Assembly (NCBI GenBank): GCA_037127315.1
Contig: JBBBDQ010001154.1
Location: forward strand, 186,001-250,000
Direction: 5' to 3'
DNA: 64,000 nucleotides
DNA from: Ascarosepion bandense
Lineage: Eukaryota; Mollusca; Cephalopoda; Sepiida; Sepiidae
The notes below the pieces were generated by a model. That model was not told where the DNA came from and did no database searches. It saw only the letters and a program-made list of their open reading frames with translations. Every line of letters starts with the position of its first letter. Position 1 is the first letter of the stretch. Made by a program: the position numbers and the translations under genes. Of the stretch, positions 10,745-21,230 are shown piece by piece.

Positions 10745-11939
10745 AACTTTTTTCACACCAAAATATACATTTTAGGGATCACACAAACGTGGATGAAAAT
10801 GTTTAAGGTCCTTAAGTAACTCTTCCCTAATTTTGAAATTTCAGTTATTCCAAACTTCTGTAAGTGCATTCATAAAAATCCCTGATATATGTTTGAAAAC
10901 AATACAAGATTTTGAATGTAATTCTTTTCTTTTCATTTTTAAAATTTTTATAGTTATATATATTGATTTGAGAAAGGTATATTTCTTTGAAGTAAGAAGA
11001 TATATGAAAAAATCTGGGGCACAAATTTATATTTTGGCAAGATTTGATGGTGGTACTTTCAAGAATTTTCTAAATAAGTAAATTACTTTCTCTTTTAGTA
11101 AGTGTGGCATTCTTTAAATCAAAGTTTTGGTTTCATTTATTTTTTGCATTACCAATGTATTTGATAAATTGTTGTGCATAAGATCTTTTTTTGTATTCAT
11201 AGATATACACTAATATTTATATATGAGCACATATAAATAAAAAATGCTACCCTTAATTTTGTGGAATTTGAATGGGAGCAGATGTTGAACCTTTCTGCCA
11301 AAACTTTATAATATTTTTGACCTTTGGCAGATAGCAGTTTGGCAAAAAGAGCATCTGACATGAAAATGTGTACAAAACAAAAATGTGTCACTGAATTCTT
11401 CGATGCAGAAAAAGTTGCATTCATTGTAGCTTACTTAGCATTTATAGAGACCAACTAATGCATGTGAACACAGATAACGTGTAATGTACTTCAGCATTAA
11501 TGAAATCAATGTGTGTAACATGCCATGCTTTGGGTGGAATAGCACGGCTGTCAATTTATGAAATGAAAAGCACCTTAAAAAATGCACTATAAAGAAAGAT
11601 ATTTTTGTTTTATTTAAAACTTGCTCTATCCAGTGGTGTTATTGTGCTCCTTGCATCTGTTGTAGTTTCTGTGAAAATAATTTTAGGGCATTACTTTAAA
11701 AGAATAGCCAATAATGATGGCTATGTTGAAAAATAGTGTTTTGTAGCTGAAGACATGTTCTATCCAATAGTCTTATTGTACTTCCTGCATCAGCTGCCAT
11801 TTCCATAGAAATAAATAGGAGGCATTACTTTTAGTACGTCCTTTTTGCCTTAAGGCATAATTCACACTGTTTAAAAAAAACAGGGTGTCTACTTAAAAAT
11901 GATGTCTACAAAATAATGTTTGGAATAGTAATATATAAA
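10745..11939. other. AT-rich DNA, nothing recognised
   Basis: An open frame at 10833-11081 (82 codons) lacks codon structure or recognisable motifs and lies in AT-rich sequence; I treat it as chance. 11620-11840 has two loosely similar stretches (TTGCTCTATCCAGTGGTGTTATT / TTCTATCCAATAGTCTTATTGTA type), hinting at an old tandem duplication. Confidence 0.4.
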
Positions 11940-12626
11940 TCTAAACTTATTTATAAATGGAACTTTGTCTGTGTGTGTGTATATGTGTGCGTGTCCGTTA
12001 CATATAGACTCCGAAATGGCTGAACCGATTTTCTTGAAAATTTACACAGTTATACTATAAGCATCTGCGAGTGTTCTTAGCTAGGTTTGGTGTCGAGGTA
12101 CCCCCGATAAATATCGAAAATTGATAATTGAAAAAATCGGGTTATAGAAGGAGTGGTCCGATTTTAATCAAATTTGATACACTCATAGACAAAGACATAA
12201 GAAACGATATTCAGAAGTTTCAAGGTTGCAGTTCTTACAATAGTGCAGAAAATCGATTTATATATAACAGGCAAGATGTTTGTGTGTGTGTGTGTTTATC
12301 TATCTGTATGTCAGTATTTTTCCAGCCCTTTTATTTTAGTTTTTGCTTTGGGTTTGGCTCTAAGTAGGTATAATTGTAGTTCTTAGTCTCAGCCATGATA
12401 CCATTTACTCAGAGGACTTATTTAGCCTTCAAAACTTATTTGATATCGATACCAGGAAATCAAAATTTGACTTACATCCATTCATTTTTCTTTCAGTCTA
12501 TGGTTTCACTTTAATTGGAAACAACTATTGCTTTTTAGTCTTTCATGCCAACATCCAAAGAGTCTGCGCTCCAGGACCATGGATTAGTTTTAAAGCTTTC
12601 AATGCAACGCCAGGCAATACTGCTAG
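11940..12626 (+). mobile_element. non-autonomous Helitron-like element, copy C
   Basis: Starts TCTAAACTTATTTATAAATG after an A and ends CAACGCCAGGCAATACTG CTAG at 12626. The terminal hairpin is decayed (CCAGG for CCGGG) and the next base is C instead of T. The interior matches copies E and F (GGAGTGGTCCGATTTTAATC, GCAAGATGTTTGTGTG, CAGAGGACTTATTTAGCC). Open frames inside are chance. Confidence 0.65.
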
Positions 12627-12645
12627 CATATATATAGTTTTAAGG

Positions 12646-12790
12646 TATGCTATATTTACAGACTCAGGGACAGAGTGCATATAAATATAAAAGTGGACAT
12701 AAGGTGGATACCTAGAGGCAACAGTCCACTTTTATCCACTCTATCTCTGATATTGAGCATTTTAATCCATAAATATAGCATACTTTAAAA
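12646..12790. repeat. imperfect hairpin
   Basis: TATGCTATATTTACAG near 12646 is answered by AAATATAGCATACTTT at 12780, and AAAGTGGACATAAGGTGGAT by ATCC(A)CTTTT-type sequence around 12720-12740. Likely a small palindromic MITE; the TATAGCATA motif recurs at 13321. Confidence 0.5.
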
Positions 12791-12799
12791 AATAAAGAA

Positions 12800-13368
12800 A
12801 ACATATCTGGGGTATTAAAAACAAAAAACAAATCACACCAAAAATATCATTGAAAATAAGGAAAAGAACATCAGCCTACAACAATCTGTCCAAAAACTGT
12901 AAACTTTGCCCGAAAAAAAAAAAAAGCTATAATTACCTACCCAAACCAACACAAATTACTAAATAAACAATCAGACTCATCTCAAAATGCTGACCTAAAA
13001 ACAAATATTTACTATGTTATTTAAAATTCTAAAACTGAAAATGAATAAGAATGACAATAATAAATAAACACAAGTAAAATAAATTAATCCAAACAAATAA
13101 GTAAATAAACAAATTAACAAACCATGCCCAACAAAATAACCATTAAAATAATACAATAGACTGCCCACAATGCATCATCTCTTGTATATATAAAAAGTTA
13201 AACAAAAACACAATACACATGGCCTGACGATTGCATTTAGCATGAAACAGTGTGTTACATTTGAGTTTTGATTTCTATGTCCATTTTTATAATTACATAT
13301 GCTCTATTCCATTACTCTATAAATATAGCATATCTCAAAACTACATATAATATATATATTGACTGACG
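12800..13368. other. A-rich DNA, nothing recognised
   Basis: Very A-rich with many AAATAAA-type stretches. No exon, ORF or box was found. Confidence 0.45.
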
Positions 13369-13411
13369 CCAATTCGGTCGAGTTTCAATCCTGGGTTAAA
13401 AAGCAATTGGT

Positions 13412-13466
13412 GTCTAACTGTTCTGATGAGCTGTGATATTGCAAAACAGATCTGTCTGCAGATGAC
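13412..13466 (+). ncRNA. hammerhead-like ribozyme motif, unit 1 (core mutated)
   Basis: CTGATGA at 13423-13429; stem II GC..GC around loop TGATA; AAAA at 13443-13446 where a hammerhead has GAAA; stem III ACA/TGT closing loop GATC; cleavage triplet GTC at 13454-13456; stem I strand TGCAG at 13457-13461 opposite CTGTT at 13418-13422, plus outer GTC/GAC pairs. The G-to-A change in the core is consistent with CpG decay and would abolish or cripple cleavage. Confidence 0.6.
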
Positions 13467-13682
13467 TATTTACGCTCTCACACCCTGATTGAGCACTCTG
13501 GAAGAAAGGTAGACTTTGAAAAACAGTAGCTACTCTAGCATCTACGCATCATTCATTCAGCAATGAATTAGAACACTCTCAGCTATTGGGCATGTATAAT
13601 GATAATATACAAGCTCAGAGGTAGAATTGCCAACTGACTCCAATTCAGTCGGGTTTCAGTCCTGGCTTAAAAAGCAATTGGA

Positions 13683-13737
13683 GTCTAACCGTACTGATGA
13701 GCTTTGATACAGCGAAACACATCTATATGCTGATGAC
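13683..13737 (+). ncRNA. hammerhead-like ribozyme motif, unit 2 (core intact)
   Basis: CTGATGA at 13694-13700, stem II GCT/AGC around a short loop, and an intact GAAA at 13714-13717. Stem III is weakened (one mismatch), the cleavage site reads TA (13726-13727; H17 = A is allowed), and stem I CCGTA (13689-13693) faces TGCTG (13728-13732) with one mismatch. The conserved core is complete. Type I topology, with very short stem III. I infer possible residual activity; structure and activity are untested. Confidence 0.6.
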
Positions 13738-13765
13738 TATCATATATAATATATATATATATAAT

Positions 13766-14372
13766 GTATGTGTGTGCCCTGGCATCTGTTTCTGCAGTTA
13801 TACACCATTGTATTTGCTTATTTTTTTTCTGTAGGTGACATTTCTGTCAGTTTTAACTCAGCCACAAAAAGAATAAATAAAACAATCTAAGAAGGACAAG
13901 TAACAAGACACACTATATTTCTGTTGTCAATATTTATGTTGCTATAGGAACAAGACTGTTTCTACCTGACCAAGATGTGAATCATCCTTTTCAAAGACAC
14001 CAGAACCCATAATTTTCAAAGAAACTAAGAGAATTTTATGACCTTGTGATAGAAACATTTCCTGCAGGCTGAAGAAATGTCAATAGAATAAAGAACATTC
14101 ATCAATAGTATTGACTGTAAGGAACGCACAGTGATTAACACAGTGGATAAATTTCAAAGCTGGAATTAAATTAAGTCTGATTTGGATTAAAAATGCTTTG
14201 GATTTACTGATTGTTTTAATGTCACCAGAACAGTTTTAACAAATGCAAGTCTTTTTTTAATTTCTCTTTAGTACTGTGTTTCACTGTCACAACACTCCTT
14301 CTGTAAGGTTGGCTAACAGCCTATTTTAAATATTATAAAGATATTATTTCGTTCTTTGTTTTTTGTTATATA
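13766..14372. other. AT-rich DNA, nothing recognised
   Basis: No supported feature. Confidence 0.45.
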
Positions 14373-14664
14373 TGTGCATTGTGGAGCAGTGAATATCAGC
14401 TTGGAATTAGAAATTAAAAAGCTGAGTTCGCATTCCAGTTGAATTCATTGCATTTATTTATCCGCAAATAGTTACACTTAGGAAAGGTATTAATCCATCT
14501 CTTCCCTCCAACTATGAATTAGATAACATGACAGATTGGGTTCTATAGCCTTGGTTGGCAACCAGTCTACCGCAGAAAGTAATGGCAACCTACTGCAGGA
14601 AAATCTTCTCGTCTTCTTTTTAGAGACATGATTGACCAAGTCTGTAGCATTATGGCACTTAACT
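14373..14664 (+). mobile_element. type I tRNA-SINE
   Basis: Decayed full-length copy: head GTGCATTGTGGAGCAGTG, B box GAGTTCGCATTCC, central domain GGAAAGGTATTAATCCATC, body AATGGCAACCTACTGCAGG, end ATGGCACTTAACTGACT. It lies immediately before the RTE fragment. Confidence 0.85.
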
Positions 14665-14970
14665 GACTTAATGATATATTGTCTTGAGTGTTCTTTCTGG
14701 ATTTTATAAAAATAATTTACACTGTAAAACATATCCCAGTGCTGACTGCGGAAATGACTACCTTCCAATGATATGGAAACTTAGAGTGAAACTTTGGAAA
14801 TTGAAGAGGGCCAAAACAGCACCCAAACTGCAATACGATAGACTCTTGAATGACCTGAATGTGAAGGAGAAATATGTGGACAGGTGAAAATCAGATACAA
14901 TGAAAAAAATGAGAATGGAAACTTAGAGTGGGAAACATTAAGTGACGCATTAGTAACATCATCAATTAAG

Positions 14971-15197
14971 TCAGTCAGTCAGTTAAGTGCCATACGTGAT
15001 ACACGCTTGGGCGATCATGTCTCTTTTGAGACATGACTGACTGGGCAGAAGATTATCCTGCAGTAGGTTGCCATTCCTTTCTGCGGTAGACTGGTTGCTG
15101 ACCAAGGCTACAGAACCCAGTCTGTCCTATTATTTAACCCATAACTGGAGGGAAGAGATGGATTAATGCTTTTCCCAAGGGTATTTGCGTGCAAGTG
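14971..15197 (-). mobile_element. type I tRNA-SINE, 5'-truncated, with TSD
   Basis: Minus-strand copy lacking the tRNA head, flanked by an exact 11-bp duplication CATCAATTAAG at 14960-14970 and 15198-15208. The TSD directly shows retroposition into the RTE relic. Confidence 0.95.
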
Positions 15198-15470
15198 CAT
15201 CAATTAAGAGGACCCCCCACCAAAAAAAAAAAAAAACAGAGAAAGAAAAAAAGTAATGGATAATGGATGAAATTCTTGACATGATGAAAAGAAGATAGTG
15301 AACAATGCCAAGAAATGGTGAAAAATATGGGACATTGTGCAAAGGAATCAGGAACAATTGCAGATGGGCTACAAAGGAATGGTTCAATTTTAAATATGCA
15401 AAGATAGAAATAATGAGTATAACAGATAAAAGCAAAAATGAATAAAAAAATAAGAGGAACTAACAGGAGA

Positions 15471-15958
15471 TTGGTTGGTTGGTTGTTTTGTTTTATGGCA
15501 TATCAACTTTGGCGGGTCATTTATTCCCAACTAAATTTTATTTATTTATTGTTGGTAATACCTTTTTCTTTCAACAATTAATTGTTGTTTTTTTTATATA
15601 AGTTTTGTGTCTAGTAATACTTTTCCTTTTTGAGTATCAAGATTCATTGGGATTTGTTTTTAAGGACTGGGTCCCCAAGTCTTACCCTGTTATTTAACCC
15701 ATAACTGGAGGGAAGGGATGGATTAATACCTTTCCCAAGAGTTACAGTGCTTAAGTTAATGCAGGGTATTCAACCGGAATTCGAACATGGCTCACCGATT
15801 TCTCTTTCCGAGCCGATATCCACTGCACCACAACACACATCCGTCACTAAACGCTTACAGCACCTGGTATTCCATCTAAGTACTGACCAGGCTCAACATT
15901 GCTTAACTTTGGTGATTGAGCAAGAACTGGTGTATTCAACGTGACATGGCCGTAAGCC
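15471..15958 (-). mobile_element. composite 5S+tRNA SINE (type II), with TSD
   Basis: On the minus strand: 5S-like head (GGCTTACGGCCATG... GTTAAGCAATG... CAGTACTTAGATGGAAT... CTGTAAGCG) at 15958-15853, then the link TTTAGTGACGGATGTG, a type I tRNA-like head (TTGTGGTGCAGTGGATATCG, B box GTTCGAATTCC), the shared central domain (TTAATCCATCCCTTCCCTCC), and a private AT-rich tail ending in CAACCAACCAA. Flanks ACTAACAGGAGA (15459-15470) and ACTGACAGGAGA (15959-15970) form a 12-bp TSD with one mismatch, proving that the whole composite moved as one RNA. The copy at 39187 has the same internal junctions. Confidence 0.9.
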
Positions 15959-16620
15959 ACTGACAGGAGAGAAGACAGGCTTATCAACAGGATGCATAAA
16001 ATCCAAGGACAGGTCACTGATATTATAGAAAGAATGAGATGGAACAAATACATTGGAGAACGCTTCCATGACGAAAAAGGACAATCATCAATTCACAAAG
16101 ATTTGAAAGGACCAAAAATATTAAAATCTGGAGTGAAATCAGCATTGGCCAAATTGAAGAGAAACAGAACAGCACGACCAGATGAAATTGTAATTGGGAT
16201 GTTGGCAGCTTTAGATGATTTCGGCACTGACAACATTATAATAAACGAGATGTACAACAGTGGTGATATACCGGAACACCCAAGTAGATCTATTTTTCAT
16301 AGCACTACCTAAGAAGCCAGGTGCAAACGAATGTGAACTTCATCTGATAATTAGCCTAATCATCCATATAACAAAACTAAATAAAGTGTTCAGCAGAATT
16401 AGGCTGGAAATAAGACAAGAACATTGTGGATTCATTATAAACAACGAAACAAGAAATGCGGTATAAATGCTCAAAATGATATCTAAAAGAGCAATACCAA
16501 TGAAAAAGAATGCATACCTATGTTTTATAGATTATGCAAAACCGATTGATAAAGTACACCACAAAGAACTGTTGGAACTGTTAAGCAACTTTGACATATT
16601 TGGGAGGGATATTAGAATAA

Positions 16621-16907
16621 TGTGTGTTGTGGTGCAGTGGATATCGGCTCGGAACGAGAAATCGGGGAGCCGTGTTCAAATTCCGGTTGAATTCATTACA
16701 TTCACTTACACGCAAATACCCTTGGGAAAGGTAATCCGTCTCTTCCTTCCAGTTATGGGTTAAATAACAGGACAGATTGGGTTCTATAGCCTTGGCTGGC
16801 AACCAGTCTACCACAGAATGCAATGGCAACCTACTGCAGGATAATCTTCTGCCCAGGCAGTCATGTCTTTTTTGAGACATGATCGCCCAAGCGTGTATCA
16901 TGTATGG
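16621..16907 (+). mobile_element. type I tRNA-SINE, plus member of an inverted pair
   Basis: Well-preserved head (GTTGTGGTGCAGTGGATATC, B box GTTCAAATTCC) and body to ATCATGTATGG, where it meets a minus-strand SINE head at 16908 with no spacer. The final CACTTAACTGACT is missing. Confidence 0.9.
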
Positions 16908-17022
16908 ATTAATACCTTTCTCAATGGTATTTGTGCATCAATGAATGCAGGGAATTAAACGGAATTCAAACTTGGCTCCCCTATTTCTCATTCTGGGCTG
17001 ATATCCACTGCACCACAACGCA
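16908..17022 (-). mobile_element. type I tRNA-SINE head, minus member of an inverted pair
   Basis: Minus-strand head and central domain: ends ATATCCACTGCACCACAACG on the plus strand. It abuts repeat X at 17023, exactly as at 7300/7301. The direct SINE-to-SINE junction at 16907 suggests recombination between two SINEs. Confidence 0.85.
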
Positions 17023-17167
17023 ATAAAGAGATGTCTAAATTCCTGAAAAATTTTTTTCACAAATTTCAACCTCCCTTGATACTGTTTGTTTAATGCATGC
17101 CATGAGACATAGAGACTATCTCTATGCCTTAGCTATGCTAATTAGGCAGTTATTTACGTATCACTAC
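17023..17167 (-). repeat. unclassified repeat X, inverted partner of 7146-7300
   Basis: Reverse complement of 7146-7300 (AATAAAGAGATGTCTAAAT..., GTTTAATGCATGCCATGAG, GCTATGCTAATTAGGC). A truncated LINE begins straight after it. Confidence 0.75.
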
Positions 17168-18013
17168 AATTCAATTCTTCCAAAACGAAGCTGCTGTCAA
17201 TTAACCACCACAGACAACCGCACCTCCCCCCCATTAGCATGGAACAGGTTTGCCTCCCAGAGAGTAAAACACTACGCCTGCTCGGCCTGACACTCTCAGC
17301 AGACCTCAAGTGGAATGACTACGTCGAATCCATTGCTAAATCCGCTGCTATGAAAGTCGGCTCTCTGTGCAGGGCCCTGAAGTACTTTCCGTCTGAATCT
17401 ATCCTGCACATATATAAATCTACCATCTGCCCATGTATTGAATACTGCTGCCACATTTGGTCGGGTACCCCTGCTATTCTCCTCAGGGTTCTTGACAAAA
17501 TACAACAGAGAATCTGTAATGTGATTAATACTGACCTGGCTGACCGCCTGCAGTCACTCTCTCACCGGCGTGACGTGGCTTCCCTGTGCCTCTTCTATAA
17601 ATACTTTCACGGCTTCTGCTCCAAACTTAGATCACTGGTGCCCCCTAGGTACGAATTTGCACGAGATACTAGATTAGCAACTAGGTCCCACTCTTTTACA
17701 GTGAAATCGATGAAATGTAACTGCAATTTCTACTCCAACAGCTTCTTTTCTCGCACTTCCCGCCTGTGGAATTCCCTTCCGCATGATTGCTTCCCCGACG
17801 GCTACAACCTCCAGGAGTTTAAATGTAAGGTCAATAGACACCTCCTAACACACTAACTCGCACCCATTCCCTCCAACACTCTCCCTACATACCTCCTAAC
17901 TCGTCTATCACCCTCACTCTGACATTTCCTATACCCAATCGCTCTATGTAACCCCCTGCGCTATAGTGGCAGTGGACTGCCTTGCTTGGGGTGATATGAT
18001 TAAAAAAAAAAAA
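17168..18013 (+). pseudogene. LINE 3' fragment (C-terminal domain and tail)
   Basis: 5'-truncated copy of the same LINE family as at 57446. The open frame 17239-17856 is the protein's C-terminal region (LLGLTLSADLKWNDYVESIA, CPCIEYCCHIWSG, LSHRRDVASLCLFYKYFHGF, SFFSRTSRLWNSLP, ending HLLTH), known to be conserved downstream of the RT in jockey-like elements. It is followed by the family's 3' UTR (TGTAACCCCCTGCGC, TTGCTTGGGGTGATATGATT) and a poly-A. The 205-codon frame is uninterrupted, so this is one of the younger LINE copies here; no function of its own. Confidence 0.9.
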
Positions 18014-18984
18014 ATTGTAACCAATGTTTAACGCGTTATTTTTTGATGTAAAACTAATGAAGTAATTCATCAATTTCACATAATAAAGAAATCAAACTTT
18101 TGTTCCTAATTTTCAAATTGTCCATATCTTTTACTTTTAAAGAATTTTTTTCTTTATTGGTATTCATTCTCTTAAGTAGAGTTAACAAAAAACTTGCCAG
18201 TATTCATATGAGTACTTGAACTTTGGCTCGATATCTGCCGTGCATGGTGAACAAGCATCTATTATGTCTATTATGTGAACAATTTCTGACCAATCAAACA
18301 TGGCTGCCTCGAGGCAAATTTGAAAGCAAAACAAAATTTATATTGATTTGAAATTGGTATCTATTGAATCGTTAAAAGAGAAATTTGAAAATAAATCAAT
18401 AATCAATTCATTGTTTTCTAGATGAACTGCAACCAATAAATAAACTCTTGATTTCTCAAAATTCTTTAATCACAGCAAAAGCATCAAGGAATTACATTAT
18501 TGCAGAGGATTTAATTAAACCAGCAGTTTCAATTTCAATTTTGTTTCTACACAGTTTGGGAGAAAAATGACTAAGAAGATCTCAAAATTCTGCCATTGAG
18601 ATACAAATGTTTACTGCAGAATCGATGAGATGAACAGAAATGTCAAAGAACAAATTCTTGTAAAGTTAAAAGCATGGAAAGTCACAATGCAGAGGAATGG
18701 TTCTACTGGTGGTGAAGAATTCTCAGTCTAACCCATTTCCTAAGATCTGACTAAATATCAGAATTTTTTTACTGGTTGCACTGAGAACTTTTCAGACATC
18801 CTTATATGAAACAATGATATATATTTTGGTATATGTTGGTATATGTAAGCTACTGTATTTCCTTGAATAAATGTCTGGGGCACTTATTTAAAAATTGGAC
18901 ATTTAGGAGGGTGTACTTATTGCAAAAGGGCACTTATTAAAAATCACTCACCTGCGAAACAATTAGGACACTTATCTTTTATAA
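18014..18984. other. AT-rich DNA, nothing recognised
   Basis: No supported gene. 18800-18970 has repeated GGACA/ACTTATT phrases (decayed short tandem). Confidence 0.45.
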
Positions 18985-19244
18985 GTCAAGTTTGAATTTC
19001 AGTTGAATTCTTTGCATTCACTTATGCACAAATACCCTTGGGAAAGGTATTAATCTGTCTCTTCCCTCCAATTATGGGTTAAATAATAGGACAGATTGGT
19101 CTCTAAAGCCTTGGCTGGTAACCAGTCTACCGCAGAAAGCAATGGCAACCTACTGTGGGATAATCTTCTGCTCAGTCAGTCATGTCTCTTTTGAGACATG
19201 ATTGCCTAAGCATGTATCATGTATGGCATTTAACAGACTGACTG
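18985..19244 (+). mobile_element. type I tRNA-SINE, 5'-truncated, with TSD
   Basis: Begins inside the B-box region and runs to GACTGACTG. Flanked by ATCTTTTATAA at 18974-18984 and 19245-19255 (11 bp exact). Confidence 0.95.
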
Positions 19245-19544
19245 ATCTTTTATAACTTGCAATGATTTTGTTTATTCTTTATCAAGTTTTAAAATTGTTG
19301 TATCCTTGAGAAGGGTTACAATATTCAATATACTTGTGGGGAAAAACAACCAATACGATAGTAGATATAGCGGAGAAAGTGTCATTGCAATAAAGAGTAC
19401 AATAAGTGGATAGACAGAGGTTAGTAATCTCCAAAGCAAGATGCCGATGAATGTGGTGCTCACTATATATAGTTCTCTGTATTCGTAAGTCAACATAGAG
19501 AAAAGGGGGTGTAGGATATTTTTGGTGTATCAGGTATATACCGA

Positions 19545-19745
19545 TCCTTCAATATTTGTCTATACTTCTGAGATGACATTCTACCCAAGTGATCAAAATA
19601 AAGGGTTTGGTTCAAAATTCCAGTCACCTGATGAAGGTTGGAGCATACAATGCCCAAAATGTTATGAATATGGCAACAAAGATGAGGACAACAAAAAGTA
19701 TAAATAGTTACACTATCTCATTTCAGAAATATTGACAGATATTAA
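19545..19745 (+). mobile_element. SINE family B, 3' part
   Basis: Contains AATAAAGGGTTTGGTTCAAA, ACCTGATGAAGGTTGGAGCA, ATGGCAACAAAGATGAGGAC and the end ATCTCATTTCAGAAATATTG, matching 47455-47735. The tRNA-like head is missing. The 61-codon open frame here is chance. Confidence 0.75.
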
Positions 19746-20149
19746 AAAGATATGTTTTCAAAGAAGAGTGGTAAAACATTTTTAACTAAGATACGTGTGC
19801 CATTTAAAATATATTATGATTTCTAAACATACGAACACATGTAATAGACATACACAAACACATACACACACAAATGGAACAAAAGAATGGAGTCCAAAAC
19901 TGACGATGGGAACATTTCCTCAAAATTAAAAAAAAATTCTATGAATCCTTGAAAACATCTACGGACAAATAAAATAGATTTTGTGAAGAGCATCAAATGA
20001 AAACCTGAGAAATAGGAATGAGGAAGGGTCAGTTTATAAGATTAACACAAATCAAAATCTTTTTTTAAACAGATCCATGAAGATAAAAATGCAGACCATA
20101 TAATATAACTGCTTCCCACTGATGTAAGATTGCCGTCAAAAAGTAACTC

Positions 20150-20580
20150 TTTGGAAAGAAAAGATTTATAGATGCATTTGATATTCAGTGTGAATTTTTA
20201 AATGGCAAAACTGAAATGAATCTCCTACGAAAAGCAGATGACAATGTTTTGAGAGGAACTTTGCTGATATTTTTGAAAAACTGAATGTTTTAAACAATCA
20301 ACTTGAAGGAGAAATTATGGCATTTGTTGATTCAAACACCATGAAATCTAATGTATTGCATTTGTTGAATTATGTTAAAAAATATTTACTAAATTTTATT
20401 TTGTAGCATTTTGTCACAAACTGCTCCATTGTGGATCATTTAAAAAAATATGGATGATGAGTAAAACTGTAGCCTTTTAGATTGAAAACAAGAAATGGAT
20501 TTTCTATTTTGTCAAACTTTGCTATTCCTCGTCAACATATCTGAAGTGGACATGATGTCACAGAAACAACTTTCTGAAAT
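20150..20580 (+). pseudogene. possible hAT-type (ZBED5/SCAND3-like) transposase relic
   Basis: Broken plus-strand frames contain FADIFEKLNVLNNQLEG near 20255-20305, which resembles the segment preceding the dimerisation region in hAT-derived transposases such as ZBED5. The flanking frames (VFEFLNGKTEMNLLRKADDN-like text) are disrupted. Similarity is from memory and short, so low confidence. Confidence 0.3.
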
Positions 20581-20604
20581 ATAAAATAATGAGTCACTTT
20601 TTTT

Positions 20605-20757
20605 TATTTTTTATAATCATATCGCCCCAAGCAAAACATTTTACTGCCACTGTTTTGCAGGGGGTTACATAGGAGGAAAGTTATGAGAAAGAGTGACAGA
20701 TTATAGGGGGTGTCAGAAAGTGGATAAGAGAAGGATGACTGTGGCCATAAAGTGAGG
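20605..20757 (-). mobile_element. LINE 3' UTR fragment
   Basis: Minus-strand 3' end of the 57-kb LINE family: poly-T, ATAATCATATCGCCCCAAGC, GGGGGTTACATAGGAG, then GTGTCAGAAAGTGGATAAG. It is followed 70 bp later by a second, longer fragment in the same orientation. Confidence 0.85.
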
Positions 20758-20827
20758 GATCAATTTATATATTGATTGTAATATAAAATTATTCCCCCAC
20801 TTTATATCCACATTATAAGAGTATAGA

Positions 20828-21230
20828 ATTTTTTTTTTTTATAATCATATTGCCCCAAGCAAGGCATTTTACTGCCACTGTTTTGCAGGGGTTTACATAG
20901 GAGTTAAGTTATGAGAAAGAGCGACAGGTTATAGGGGGTGTTACTAAACTGCTGGAGTAAAATTTGTGCTTACAATTTATTGGTTTCACAGCAAAAGTGT
21001 GGGACCTAGTTGCTAATCTTGTGGCTTGAGTAAATTCATATATAGGGGGAACTAGTGAGCTAAGTTCATTGGAGCATAAGCCGTGAAAGTATTTGTAGAA
21101 GAGACACAGGGAAGCCACATTGCGCCGGTGAGAAAGTGACTGTATCTGAGCTGCCAAGTCAGGATCTATCACATTACAGATTCTCTGTTGGATTTTGTCA
21201 AGGACACCTAGGTGGATAGCAGGAGCAATC
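20828..21230 (-). pseudogene. LINE 3' fragment with C-terminal coding part
   Basis: Minus strand; poly-T at 20829, LINE tail, then frame 20909-21172 with the conserved C-terminal text (LSHRRNVASLCLFYKYFHGL, RLATRSHTFAVKPINC). A deletion removes the segment after NCKHKFYSSS. 5' truncated at about 21230. Confidence 0.9.

Larger units (their letters stand above)
13369..13745 (+). mobile_element. tRNA-promoter / hammerhead tandem element (1.4 units)
   Basis: Two direct copies of a unit, 271 bp apart. Each has a tRNA-like promoter region (second unit: AGCTCAGAGG at 13612-13621 as A box, GGGTTTCAGTCC at 13651-13662 as B box; first unit: B box GAGTTTCAATCC at 13380-13391, A box lost) followed about 30 nt later by a hammerhead-ribozyme-like motif. 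A third, single copy with an intact A box is at 52083-52312, and the 60 bp before the tRNA-like region (GAATTAGA, GGCATGTATAATGATAATA) are shared too. The organisation resembles retrozyme/satellite units whose transcripts self-cleave into monomers; mobility and expression here are inference. Confidence 0.65.
14700..16620 (+). pseudogene. RTE/BovB-type LINE reverse-transcriptase relic, split by two SINEs
   Basis: Three blocks on the plus strand read in the order of an RTE/BovB polyprotein. 14700-14970 ends the endonuclease (YPSADCGNDYLP, then KLKRAKT, LQYDRLL). 15198-15470 covers the linker before the RT. 15959-16620 carries RT text (WNKYIGERFHDE, GPKILKSGVKSA, ARPDEIVIGML, IFHSTT/ALPKKPGANECEL, CFIDYAKPIDKV, ELLELLSNFDIFGRDIRI). 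It stops at the SINE at 16621, before the catalytic box. Stops and shifts are frequent. A 227-bp SINE (14971-15197) and a 488-bp composite SINE (15471-15958) interrupt it, both with target-site duplications, so the RTE copy is the oldest layer. Confidence 0.85.

Noticed and set aside
12128..12367. 79-codon frame in Helitron-like copy C as Rep/helicase
   Set aside because: Covers a simple repeat and shares no Rep (HUH) or helicase motif; other copies do not keep it open.
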